Shown piece by piece: positions 24,648-36,064 of a DNA stretch of 64,000 nt. The stretch spans positions 3,750,174 through 3,814,173 of the forward strand of contig OZ026559.1 of assembly GCA_964020155.1 (NCBI GenBank), in the 5' to 3' direction. The position numbers and the translations under genes were made by a program. The stretch comes from Chondrilla cf. caribensis. Lineage: Eukaryota; Porifera; Demospongiae; Chondrillida; Chondrillidae. The notes under the pieces were generated by a model, which was given only the letters and a program-made list of their open reading frames with translations, was not told the DNA's origin and did not search any database. Each line of letters starts with the position of its first letter. Position 1 is the first letter of the stretch.

Positions 24648-24765
24648 GGTTAAGACATTGACACTCGGCATTATGACATATAAAATACACTCGCCCTCGG
24701 GCGCTTCGCACCCTCGGGACTCGGTATTTTATATGTCATAATGCCCTCGTGCCCATGTCTTAACC
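24648..24765. mobile_element. Palindromic hairpin element, best copy
   Basis: GGTTAAGACAT opens and ATGTCTTAACC closes a near-perfect hairpin with arms of about 50 bp (GCATTATGACATATAAAAT in one arm) and a short CG-rich loop (CCCTCGGGCGCTTCGC). It directly follows a second palindromic element at 24546-24645. Confidence 0.7.
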
Positions 24766-25248
24766 ACTAAATAGAATGCATATTGTACAGCACATGCAAT
24801 GAATGACAATGGTTTTCTTCAATGACATGTACTATTAATGTATTGTATGCATTTAGTGATGACAGATCAGTTAAACACATGATTCAACTTGCCAGCTTAT
24901 CTATTTGAGTAGGGCATCAAATTCATCCATTAAAAAAAAGGTTTTTGCAAAATCATGGTCGTTTCTCTATCCAATCATTCTCCATGTCAATTACCAACAA
25001 TTAATATTGTGCATCACAAGAATCATTACCAAGGCCAGAATTATTATACAATGTCATGTAAATAATAGGTAAAGAGTAGAAGTGTGATACTGGATATAAT
25101 ATATTATAAAAGTAATAGTTGATGAACATATTATGCATGGAAATGTATATGACTATTATGGCCTTTCTATTTTGATGGATGAAGTGCAAATGAATCAGAT
25201 CTCATCTTGTACATTCAACATCTGTTGCACAGTTTGTCTAACTTTCAC

Positions 25249-27444
25249 TCAAACTCTACGGATGATCCAAGCTCCTATTGGTGGAAGTGTATGATGTAGT
25301 ACAAATATCAGAGAGGAGGAGAATGTTTGAGTCTCTTCTCCATCTTTACTCAAATGTAGTACAAGTGTAATACTGAATGTTAGTGATCCAAATCCAAAGA
25401 CAAGTACTGCTATGAACATGAGTAGCAGTATCTGTCGAAGTGCTTGTTTTGGTGTGATTCTGTATTCCTCTTCTTTGATGAAGATTTGATCAATTGTGAA
25501 TGGAATGAATGTTATGATGATGCATACGAACATTGCACACCACACTGTGAGAATGGCAAATCCGTACAAGTGCGGATTAACACTCACTAACAAGAATTGA
25601 AATGGAAGACGTATTAATAAACCCATTACACTCATGTAGATCCCCCACATAGATGTTGTTGTAATGATTCTGTGTACTTGTCGTTTTCTTCCACAACATT
25701 GAGTTATTATGCTCCATGTTTTGGGAATGGGAAATGTAATATACTTGCTGTGAATGTAAGCTGTAACGCCACTTGCAATGAAGATGAGTAATAATGCTGC
25801 AATGGTTGAGGAACAGGCTGTGACTTTGTATTCAGTGTTCCGTGATATGTTACTTTGATTACAGCCCAACGTCAGCACTTCAGCAATCATGTAAACATTG
25901 AAGACACGAGCAAGACTTGCTACAGCCCAGAAGAATGGTACTTTAGCTTTGCTCCTACTTTGTTGTAGACTCGCTAACTGGTTTTTACCAATGCCATGGA
26001 GTATGTAAGGTGCTGCAATTGCCAATAGGATTAGAAACATTGTCCAGCCACCACGATGCGATTGTTTATGATGAGACTGGAGATATGTACCAATCTTCAG
26101 CCTGTGATTCATATTTCTGACATCAGCTACTGGACGATTGTCAGCAAGCCACTCAAAGAACACTCTTGTCTGTTTACTACTGACTTTGTTCTCTGAATAC
26201 TGTCCCTTGTGTAATATTAGTGATTTGACCTGCATTGAAGAACCAATTTAATGGAATAAAAAATATTAAAATAATTGTTATTATTATTATTAATGCACAT
26301 GTGATATAGTTATTTCAGCTACAGTTCTGTGTGATATTCATCACCATGATGTTATAAATACCAGGAGCTATAATATGATAGAAATGATAAATTAACATAT
26401 ACATGTCCTAATGTTATGGACCAATTACTATTGTACTCTAGTATAACATGTATGCAATCAAATAGAAAGGAAATGGATCAATGAATTATTGTAAATAAAT
26501 GCTGACCATACTTTCTCCCTCCAAATTCATTTTGAGGTTTAACGAATATTTTGATATACTATTTCGACATTGGTAGCTTATGCAGATAGGTATTGAGTTT
26601 ATACTTGCCAGAGAGTTTGAAAACCCACCTAAATTTAATATGATGTACTATAAAGGTAGTCAAATAAAAATGACATTGGAAAATATTTGCGTTATCAACA
26701 ATCTTTACCTGAATGACAAAAGTGCTCGAGACCCACCTATGTACACATCACAGTGACTGTTGGCATTATAGACATTCCATGATCATTTCCATTGGGGACC
26801 TTTACAAACCCAATAAGAACAGATTAAGGTCATCGTAGCATCCATAACATTCTAACACCTACTTTTTTAATGCAACAGTGCACAAGCAGAACATATATTA
26901 ATACAAATGTTATTCTCAAACATTTGTACCTAAATAAACTCACCTCTGTGGTGACTGTACCAAGATCTTCCAATTCCTTACATTCCAATGGTATTTTAAT
27001 GCAAGCAATTTGTGTAGGCAAAATAAAAGGTGAAGTTTTGTTGAACAGCTGGTTATAGCTAATAATGGGGAGATATTCACCAAATTCGAACAGGTGTAGT
27101 TCTCCTACAATATTAATAACGATTTTAGTGGTCCACATGTACCAATATATGTTGGTGTAGTTTATTCCTGGGTATGTCCTCCATGGATAGGTCCCAAGTG
27201 AGCACTCTTCAGGAAGTGGGTCTGTGTAGTTGGTGAAGTAGGCTATTATTACATCAGATGGTCTAGCCCGATTGATGGGGTAGAAGGCATTGAGGAGTTG
27301 TTGATAGTTGTCAGGACAAGATTTGATGGAATTGAGAATTTCCAAGGCATCATTGCAAACTTCATATCGCTCAAGTTCACCACAGACCATGCCTGTAAAG
27401 ATTGCTACTGACAATATCACTATGGCAGTTACAATCATCCTCAT
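25249..27444 (-). CDS. Array gene copy 5: seven-pass family member with premature stop
   Basis: Exon 1 is 27444-26944 (167 residues; two residues missing after the second NYT sequon) and exon 2 is 26229-25249. The donor is GTGAGT and the intron is 714 bp. A C-to-A change (plus strand) in the codon after IIRRV makes TGA. Translation therefore ends right after segment 7 and loses about 18 cytoplasmic residues that every intact copy keeps; family-like codons continue to about 25195. All seven hydrophobic segments survive, so a tailless membrane protein could still be made. Other private changes are SKDGEETQ for SKYGEETR and EL for EH after the signal peptide. Whether it is functional or an early pseudogene cannot be decided from sequence. 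Confidence 0.68.
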
Positions 27445-27822
27445 ATCTAAAAAATGACAAAATAATGCACTCAAATCATACACTTAATACCAAAAGCCAT
27501 GATTGACCATCTATGATATAATAATATATTACATATGCATCAGATGCTGATATAGTTTTTTGCTCATTTGCACATTAAAGGAAAACGTAAGCTACAGTAC
27601 AGAACACTACTAAATGATCCAAATGTTCAGCAATTTTTACTAGGAGGGTCATCCACTTTTGAAAATTTTCCATTTCTTATTGAGTTGCTGCTCTAGCTTT
27701 CTTCCTTCAGAGCTAACTACCATTTTTGATTAAGACTTTCTTTGACTTTGGGTTGCTGGCACAACTAAAATTGTCAATTTGTATTTGTATGACAAAGGTT
27801 TGACAATCATGGCTATAAGGAT

Positions 27823-28084
27823 GCTCGAAAAGGGATTTCAGACTGCAAAGTTTCCAAATGTTGTTGGGAAGATCCTTTCGGATTCAGGAGCATTCAAAAA
27901 GCAGTCTGGTGGAGAGAGTTCTTCATCTGGACGGTTCAACCCTGTGGGTCGTCTTCAGCAGTCAGGGTGCCTTGGGAGTTACCCTCCTTAAACAGGGTTG
28001 AAACATCCAGATAAAGAACTCTCTTCACCAGACTGCTTTTTGAATGCTCCTGAATCCGAAAGGATCTTCCCATGCAACAACAGT
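27823..28084. mobile_element. Fold-back element with 9-bp target duplication, copy 2
   Basis: Same element at the same site upstream of copy 5. The right flanking word has drifted to TATGAAGAT. Confidence 0.68.
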
Positions 28085-28694
28085 TATGAAGATGCTGTTT
28101 GCTTGTCTGTGGGGTAGTTATTAGTACACAACCGTTATTTAGATTGTGTCCTGAAAAGTTCACACTGGGTTGCCTCCCAGTAGGTGGGACAATTCCACTG
28201 GTTCTCACATATTTCACACAAAGACTAACCTTCTCCGCACCTAGGAATCAATATCAATATCTGTCAAGAAGATTTCTCCCAGGATCCAACCAATGATAGT
28301 AATATGAATGATGAAATGCATTGCATGGGCAATGTGTGTTGTGTATGATACTATTAATGTATAATTATTATGTATCATAGAGTAAGATTATCTAAGGATA
28401 GTAAGCATATGTAATATACAATAATCTTAAATATAGAATGTGTGTTGCATGTCTATATTAAAGTAGTTATGTTTTTGTATGGCCTGCATTCAGCCATAAC
28501 ATGCCCAGATCTGTTTACTACATTCAACTTATCATGTATAATAAGTTTATTTCAATGGAGCTGTAATTTGTGTTTGGCAAAATAACTTTTCAATTCAATT
28601 TTCACTAACAGTTGATCATTTTCAAATGCATTACAAGTCATTAGCAAGGGAATTGTTCTACCGTATGTAGCCATTAGAAATCAACATACATTAG

Positions 28695-28880
28695 CAGGAT
28701 GACGTCAGCTTTGAATATTATATATTACGTCATGATTTCTCCCTGACATTTTGTACTTGGTCCATTGAAGTGGAGTGATTTGGTATAGCGTAACCAGGTA
28801 AATTGATCCGCTGGCCATTTCAATTGGACCATCCATCGGGTGATCACGTGGACTTCAACAATGGGCTAGACCTCGTGTTG
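28695..28880. promoter_or_regulatory. CRE/E-box module upstream of copy 5, truncated
   Basis: TGACGTCA at 28700-28707, TTACGTCATG near 28725 and one E-box (GATCACGTGG). Sequence after GACCTCGTGTTGTTGTGC is lost by a deletion that joins it to AAATAGCCAATTTT. Confidence 0.4.
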
Positions 28881-29065
28881 TTGTGCAAAAAATAGCCAAT
28901 TTTATGTGTCCGATTATAGGGGGTGTTCCATAATTGATGCTTTATACAGAATCTAGTAAAGCTATAAAAGAATCTAGTAATCTATAAAATTCACTTGCCC
29001 TCAGGCGCTTCGCATGCACCCTCAGGACTCAGTATTGTATATGTCTTAATGCTCTCATGCACATG

Positions 29066-29143
29066 TATAGCATCCATTGCTAACGCTTTATAATTATAAA
29101 ATTACTGTATAATAGTACTGTTTCTATGGTAACAGATACTATA
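29066..29143. mobile_element. Small TAGCATCC palindromic element
   Basis: Same element, right arm decayed (GTAACAGATACTATA), next to the partial hairpin at 28980-29060. Confidence 0.55.
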
Positions 29144-29242
29144 GAGCTATAATATTATTATAGTATTATAATTATATGTATTGTTATATAATATCGTACG
29201 TATAAAGGTCCATGGTGTATTATACCATGATATGTATATATA

Positions 29243-29470
29243 GTTATTCCCAGCTATGTCCTCCATGGATAGGTCCCAAGTGAGCATTCATCATGAAGGA
29301 ATAGGTTTGTGTAGTTGATTTAATATTACTAATGACACTAGATGGTTTAGCCAAATTGATGGGGTAGAAGTTATATAAGCGTCGTTGATAGGATAAACTT
29401 TGAATCAATTGATGGAATTAATTGTATAATATGAAGGTATCACCACAGACCATAATGGTACTGTTTGAAT
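29243..29470 (-). pseudogene. Decayed exon 1 fragment, 3' of copy 6
   Basis: Same ectodomain portion as the other downstream fragments, with the same CATGAAGG-type insertion as the one at 24.2 kb and further substitutions. Not translatable. Confidence 0.6.
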
Positions 29471-30163
29471 TCCCTAAGTATACACAACTCTAGTTAAGAC
29501 AACTATAATTCAAAGATCATGACAGTATCACTGATGCAGCTATGCAAGCAACATAATGTCCATTGTTGGGCAGAATGAAAAATTTTTTACTTCAATAATA
29601 TTATGACCAGGATCGTCCATTATTATTATTGCATACTTCACACACATATTGCCACTTCTATACCTAGCAGTCTACATTAGTTTAAATTGTTCTTAAATCT
29701 CCAATGATATACATTGCAAATGATTAAAATGTGATATAGGCTGCATAATGTATAGCATCATGCAATAAATTACAATGCTTTTCTTCAATGACATGTACTA
29801 TTAATACACATGCATTCAGTGACCACAGATCTGTTTAGCATGTCATTCAACTTGCCAGCTTATCTATTTGAGTAGACCATCAAATGACATTCCATTAGAA
29901 TAAATCTATGCTATGCAAATCCATGGTCATTACTCTATCTATTCATTTTCCATGTCAGTTACGAATTATTGTGCTTACAGTACATCACAAGAATCATTAC
30001 CGAGGCCATAATTGGTATACATGTGAATAACGACGTAGGGTAGAAGTGTGATACTGGGTAAAATTTATATAAGTTTAAAGTAATAGTTGATGAACTATAT
30101 TATGTATGGAAATGTATGCAACTATTACGACCTTTCTATTGTGATGGATGAAGTGCAAATGAA

Positions 30164-33100
30164 TCAGTTCTCATCTTGTACATTCAACATCTGTTGCACA
30201 GTTTCTCTAACTTTCACTCCAACTCTACGGATGATCCAAGCTCCTATTGGTAGAAGTGTATGATGTAGTACAAATATCAGAGAGGAGGAGACTGTTCGAG
30301 TCTCTTCTCCATATTTACTCAAATGTAGTACAAGTGTAATACTGAATGTTAGTGATCCAAATCCAAAGACAAGTACTGCTATAAACATGAGTAGCAGTAT
30401 CTGTCGAAGTGCTTGTTTTGGTGTGATTCTGTATTCCTCTTCTTTGATGAAGATTTGATCAATTGTGAAGGGAATGGATGTTATGATGATGCATACAAAC
30501 ATTGCACACCACACTGTGAGAATGGCAAATCCGTACAAGTGTGGATTAACACTCACTAACAAGAGTTGGTATGGAAGATGTACTAATAGACCCACTACAC
30601 TCATGTAGATCCCCCAAAGAGATGTTGTTGCAATGATTCTGTGTACATGTTGTTTTCTTCCCCAACATTTAGTTATTATACTCCATGCTTTGGGAATGGG
30701 AAATGTGATGTACTTGCTGTGAATGTAGGCTGAAATGCCACTTGCAATGAAGATGAATATCAATGCTATAATGGTTGAGGAACAGGTTGCGACTCTGTGT
30801 TCAGTGGTCCGTACTGTGTTATTTTGATTACAGGCCAACGTCATCACTTCAACAGTGATGTAAATGTTGAAGACATGAGCAAGACTTGCTACAGCCCAGA
30901 AAAACGGTACTTTAGCTTTGCTCCTACTTTGTTGTAGACTCATTAGCTGTTTTTTACCAATACCATGGAGTATGTAAGGTGTTGCAATTACCAATAGGAA
31001 TAGAAACATTCCCACGCTACCACGATGTGATTGTTTATGACGAGTACGAAGGTATTCATCAATCTGCAGCCAGTGATTTGTATTTCTGACATCTGCTAGC
31101 AGACAGTTTTTAGCAAGCCACTCAAAGAACACTCTTGTCTGTTTACTACTCTCTTTGTTCTCTGAATACTGTTCCTTGTGTAGTATTAGTGATTTGACCT
31201 GTATTTAATAAATAATTTGATAGAATCAAAATTAATATACCATATTAATTATTATTTCAGCTACTGTTCTGCGTGATAGTTATCATCATGATGTAATAAA
31301 TACCAGGTCCTAGAATATGATGGAAATGATAAATTGACATATGTATGTCCTAATTTTTGAGCAATTACTACTTGTACTCTGGTATAACATGTATGCTATT
31401 AAATCAAAATTAATGGCTCGATGAAATGCAAATAAAGATATTAACCTTATTTTCTTCCCTCCAAATTGATTATGAGGCTTAAAGAATATTTCGAAATACT
31501 ATTTCAACATTAGTAGCCTTTGCAGATAGTCATTGATTTTATATACTTTATTTAACATGATCATACAGAAGTCAAATACATTACTAAAAAAGACACCTTC
31601 GGAAAATATTTTCATCATCATTAATCTTTACCTGAATCACAAAATGCTCAAGACCCATCTATATTCACATTACAGTGACTGCTAGCATTATAAAGACCTT
31701 CCATGATCATTTCCCTTAAAAAAGGCTCATTTTGGGGACCTTTACAAACCAATAAGAATGAAGGAGGTTGAAGAATCCAAAATATGTTTACAAATTCGAC
31801 ACACAAATCAAAATTATAATAATCAATTTGTACAATGTACAACTAAAGTTTCAACTGGTGCGGCTGTTACTATATACTTTGGATTTGTTACATTTGGGAA
31901 CTGTAGACAATCCATTGACATGAAAATTGGGAGTTACAAAATGAACAATATATGTGGCAGTCCCGGGTAGAAAACTGACATTAGTGCATGATGATCCAAA
32001 TTGATTTTTTTAACCAATGAAAGCCTAAGGGTACCTCTGGGTTTTCTGTAAGTCTTCCTCCATAGGGTGTGTTAGTACAGAGGTTCAAATATGACGGTGT
32101 TTCGGTACGCAATGCACAGGAACACGAGATTTGTACTGATTTCAGGCTGCTGAGAATCCTGTGACATCGATTTTTGCATGCACGACTTGTGGGTATAGGT
32201 TAGTACTTTGTATGAAACTAGTTTTCAAGGACTGAAGCAACTTAAGAGCACTTCTAGCTTGCCAGCGATAAAGTTGGTATTAACTGTATGATTTGAGTTA
32301 CTTATATTATATATGATCATCTATGATTTAAGATTAGATGAAATGATTACACCCATTAAAACCGAGTAGACTAGGAGTAGTAGTGAAGATATCTAACGAA
32401 GTTAGTAAAAGAACTGTTACATTGGCCTGTCACTGTTGCTGAGGCTAAGGAACAACATTTCCCAATAAGCTATACGTGGCCCGGCATAGTAAAAGTATGA
32501 CACCCACACCCGTCGATGTTTAGCGCACCAATTTACAGCCATCACTCGAATATCGTCTTTTTATTGTGTTCTGTCTCTATGATACGTCTACCTGTTCATG
32601 ACATTTATCATACTCGGGTAAACTACAGAGCCAGAAAAGATTTGTGCGTAATTTTCTCACAAAGTTGACTTTTTGACGTTTGTTCTCTACCCATGACTGC
32701 CACCTATAATAGTTAGTGTACAAGTTATATTTATTGCATATGTATCATGGATAATCTTGCATGCAAACTCCAACTTTTTTAATACAGCAGTACACAGACG
32801 GAATATATGCAAATGTGATTCTCAAACATTTACACCTAAGTATACTCACCTGTGTGGTGACTGTACCAAGATCTCCTATTTCCTTACATTCCAATGGTAT
32901 TTTAATGCAGGCAATTTGTGTAGGCAAGACAAAAGGTGAAGTTTTGTTGAACAGCTGGTTATAGCTTATAATGGGGAGGTATTTACCAAATTCTAACAAG
33001 TATAGGTTTCCTGCAATATCAATAATGATTTTAGTGGTCCACATGTACCAATATATGTTGTGATAAGTATTGTTTATCCCCGGGTATGTCCTCCATGGAT

Positions 33101-33356
33101 AGGTCTCAAGTGAGCACTCTTCAGGAAGTGGGTCTGTGTAATTGGTGAAGTAGGCTATTATTACATCAGATGGTCTAGCCCGATTGATGGGGTAGAAGGC
33201 ATTGAGGAGTTGCTGATAGTTGTCAGGACAAGATTTGATGGAATTGAGAATTTCCAAGGCATCATCACAAACTCCATATTGCTCATGTTCACCACAGACC
33301 ATGCCTGTAAAGACTGCTACTGACAATACCACTGTTGCAGTTACAATCATCCTCAT
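30164..33356 (-). CDS. Array gene copy 6: seven-pass family member, intact, transposon in intron
   Basis: Exon 1 is 33356-32850 and exon 2 is 31198-30164, 513 residues. The donor follows CAG (VTTQ) rather than GAG. The intron is the longest in the array (1651 bp) because a TA-flanked element with a further nested insertion sits in it. The 24-nt intronic block seen in most copies is deleted. The start of exon 2 has private changes (KEQYSENKES). The region before segment 1 (AKNCLLADVRNTNHWLQIDEYL) resembles copy 4, while the external loop (ACNQNNTVRTTEHRVATC) resembles copy 11, an example of mosaic variation. Signal peptide, cysteines, sequons and the seven segments are all present. Confidence 0.78.
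31951..32706. mobile_element. TA-flanked inverted-repeat element, in copy 6 intron, with nested insert
   Basis: Same element and same insertion point as in copy 4. It has a deletion after AGGAACACGAG and an extra stretch of about 150 bp near 32277-32426, flanked by a repeated TTGG, that interrupts the AAAGTTGG/CCTGTC junction found in the other copies. Confidence 0.72.
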
Positions 33357-33424
33357 TTCTAACAAATGACAAAATAATGCATTCAAATCATACAGTTAAT
33401 ACCAAAGTCAAGATTGACCATCTA

Positions 33425-33880
33425 CAGTGAATTCTCATTAATCCGCTGCAATTGGTTCAGGCGAAATTTTGGCAAATTAATGATATGGCGAAATATCCAG
33501 ATCTTCTTCGAGATGTCTCCTACTATTTGTCATGCAATCTGTGTGTTCCGTGTCTTCAAGAAACAGTCTGTGAGTATTGTTTACATTGTCGTTGTATTCC
33601 TCTTTCTGCATTTGGAAATCTACTTCTTTTGCTTCATTGTCAAGGCAATTTTAGAACGCTTTGCTGCTATTTTGCTCTACACTAAAACAACTTCTTAAAA
33701 ATTGGCGGATTATCTGTAACTGAAGTCCATACAAAAGTGCAAACTGGTACGTACACAGAAGAATGGCAGATGACAGAATTGCGAGATGGCGGATTATGTA
33801 TATAGCGTAGCCATACAAGCGAATTCGTTTCAAAATAATATGGCGGATTAAACCAGTGGCGGATTAACGAGAATTCACTG
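33425..33880. mobile_element. Pogo/Tigger-like non-autonomous element
   Basis: The ends CAGTGAATTCTCATTAATCC and the inverted GGATTAACGAGAATTCACTG are near-perfect inverted repeats flanked by TA. The CAGTGAA...TTAATCCGC end style is typical of pogo/Tigger elements. GGCGGATTA motifs recur inside near the right end. The small open frames inside (about 33452-33698) resemble no transposase I recognise. Other copies lack it at this place, 70 bp upstream of copy 6 exon 1. Confidence 0.75.
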
Positions 33881-34849
33881 TATAATATATATTATTATAT
33901 TATAAGTCAGATGCTGATATAGGGTTTTTGCTCGTTCGCACATTAAGTAAAATGTAAACTACAGCACAGAACACTACCAAATGTTCAGCAATTTTAACTT
34001 GGAGGGTCATCCGCTGTTTAATAATGCTCATTTTCCATTTCTTATTGAGTTGCTGCTCTTAAGCTTTTTGCTTCAGAGCTAACTACCATTTTTGATTGAG
34101 ACCTTCTTTGACTTTTAGTTGCTGGTACAACCAAAATGGTCAATTTCTATTTGTATGACCAAGGATTCTCAATCATGGCTATAAGTGTGCTATTCACTTT
34201 CTCTGTGGGGACGTTATTAGTACACAACCATTATTTAGATGATGTTCTGGAAACTTCACACTGGGTTGCCTCCCAGTAGGTGGGGCAATTCGGCTGGTTC
34301 TCACATATTTCACACAAAGACTAACCTTTTCCACATCTAGGAATCAACATCAATATCTGCCAAGAAGATTTCTTCCAGAATCCAACCAATAGTTGTAATG
34401 TGAATATTGAAACGCATTGTATGGACAATATTATGTACGATACTATTAATGTATAATTATGTATCATAGAGTAAGATTTTCTAAGGATAGTACGCATGTG
34501 TAATATACAATAATCTTAAAATTGTAGAATATGTATTACATGCCTATATTAAAGTATGTTTTTGTATGGCATGTATTCAGCCATAACGTGTATAGATCTG
34601 TTTACCACGTTCGACTTATCATGAATAATAATTTTATTCAAATGGAGAAGTAATTTGTGTTTTGCAGAGTAACTTTTCAATTCAATTTTCACTAGCAGTT
34701 GATCATTTTCAAGTGCATTACGAGTCATTAGCAAGGGAACTGTTCTAAGCACATGTCAACCTAGAAATCAACATACATTTGTAGGATGATGTCAACTGTA
34801 AATATTATGTCATGACTTTTGCATGACATTTTGTACTTGATCCATTAAT

Positions 34850-35400
34850 TGTAGTTGAACTGCTAACCCCTGTGTTTACCCTTTGCATGGAAAGCAGTGA
34901 ATGGGTCTGGGCTACGTGAGACTGAATTTGCACTTTGCTGGAGTGCAAATTGTCTTTCATCGAATTGTTTGGTGACAATTTATCCAACTGATTACAAGGG
35001 GGATGAACATACTACAAATGTTGAGCGATAGTTTGATACCAGTTACAAGGGTTTGCAGAGAAATGGACAGAAAGTGCACTTACATAATTCTTTCCTTATC
35101 ACTTGCTACCTCCTTGTAGGAGGAATGGGTTATTTCTCTGATGATCAATACCATTCTTCAACGTTGTCAGGGTATGTATAAAGTCAGTGCTAACAGCAAG
35201 AACCCAACTGAACAAATGAACTTGTGAAGAACATATGGGTATAGTTCATATGAGTATTTTGGTATCTTCAGTTGACTACTACTCTATGTATACAATTCCT
35301 CTCATTCTCCAGAACTATCAAGGAAGGTATCATTCTAGGCATTAACAATTATTGTAAACATGATGACTGTGTTAGAGAGCCATTTGTATATTGTAGTAAT
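34850..35400 (+). pseudogene. Ig-like domain exon remnant
   Basis: The frame TSYKGLQRNGQKVHLHNSFL runs on to YFSDDQYHSSTLSG without a stop, then GGGTATGT. The following exon (after CTCCAG near 35312) is truncated by deletion (AACTATCAAGGAAGG). Confidence 0.35.
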
Positions 35401-36064
35401 TTCCATTCATAAAGAAATTTGTAGTGTTTTAATGTGTACTGCAGTCTTTCTGTCCCAAACCTATGGTTTTTGAGTATGTGCACTTCTGCTCCACCTGATC
35501 CTCACACAGGACACTCATGCTGTCTTTCAACATGACTGTGCAGCTCCATTTGAATGTTTTTAGTTACAAGTTCAAATGGACATGTAGATGTGACTAGTCG
35601 AAATCTATTAAAGCAAGCTTCCATCTATCAATTATCGATCATGAAGCCTAGAGTAATAATAAAACATAATATTGTCATTATGACAGATCAGTATTAATAT
35701 TATATTTCCTAGGTAAAGATGACATGCCACCATCTCATATATATAAGATTATCGTTCACTTGATGAACACTGTGCATCTGCTGAGTCACATGCATCCCAT
35801 AATCCACATGATCATGTGTTACTCAGTACACTCATAATGACTATCATACTATCATAAGTAATAATTATTTGTTAAATTGCCTTTAAATAACAAAGACTAA
35901 TACAAACCTCATAATAGAACTCATTAAGCACATATTACATTTCACATACTGTTAATAGCTACTGTTGTGATGTACATAATATTATTTCTGTATTGGATAC
36001 TGACTGCATACATGATTATGTAAACATATGGATAGTATGTTATGTTGTTGTTGATAAAAGTGGA

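Larger units (their letters stand above)
23925..25194. other. Short spacer between copies 4 and 5
   Basis: Unlike the others it lacks the repeated flank, module and Ig-like remains. It has an unrelated stretch (23925-24130), an exon 1 fragment, two adjacent palindromic elements and the usual AT-rich 3' flank. A deletion probably removed the 5' flank of copy 4. Confidence 0.6.
27445..30163. other. Spacer between copies 5 and 6
   Basis: Fold-back element, repeated flank, truncated CRE/E-box module, partial hairpin and TAGCATCC element, exon 1 fragment, then AT-rich 3' flank (29480-30160) with nothing recognisable. Confidence 0.6.
33357..36064. other. Spacer between copies 6 and 7
   Basis: Pogo-like element, broken CxxC frame, repeated flank (34395-34770), a degenerate CRE (TGATGTCA) without E-boxes, Ig-like remnant, then a 3' flank (35400-36064) shared with copy 11. 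Confidence 0.6.

Noticed and set aside
24648..24765. CRISPR-like or terminator hairpin
   Set aside because: A single palindrome with no spacer-repeat periodicity, in a eukaryotic context; better read as a transposable palindromic element.
33452..33698. 77- and 94-codon frames inside the pogo-like element
   Set aside because: No transposase motif, one relies on a non-ATG start, and the element is too short to be autonomous.
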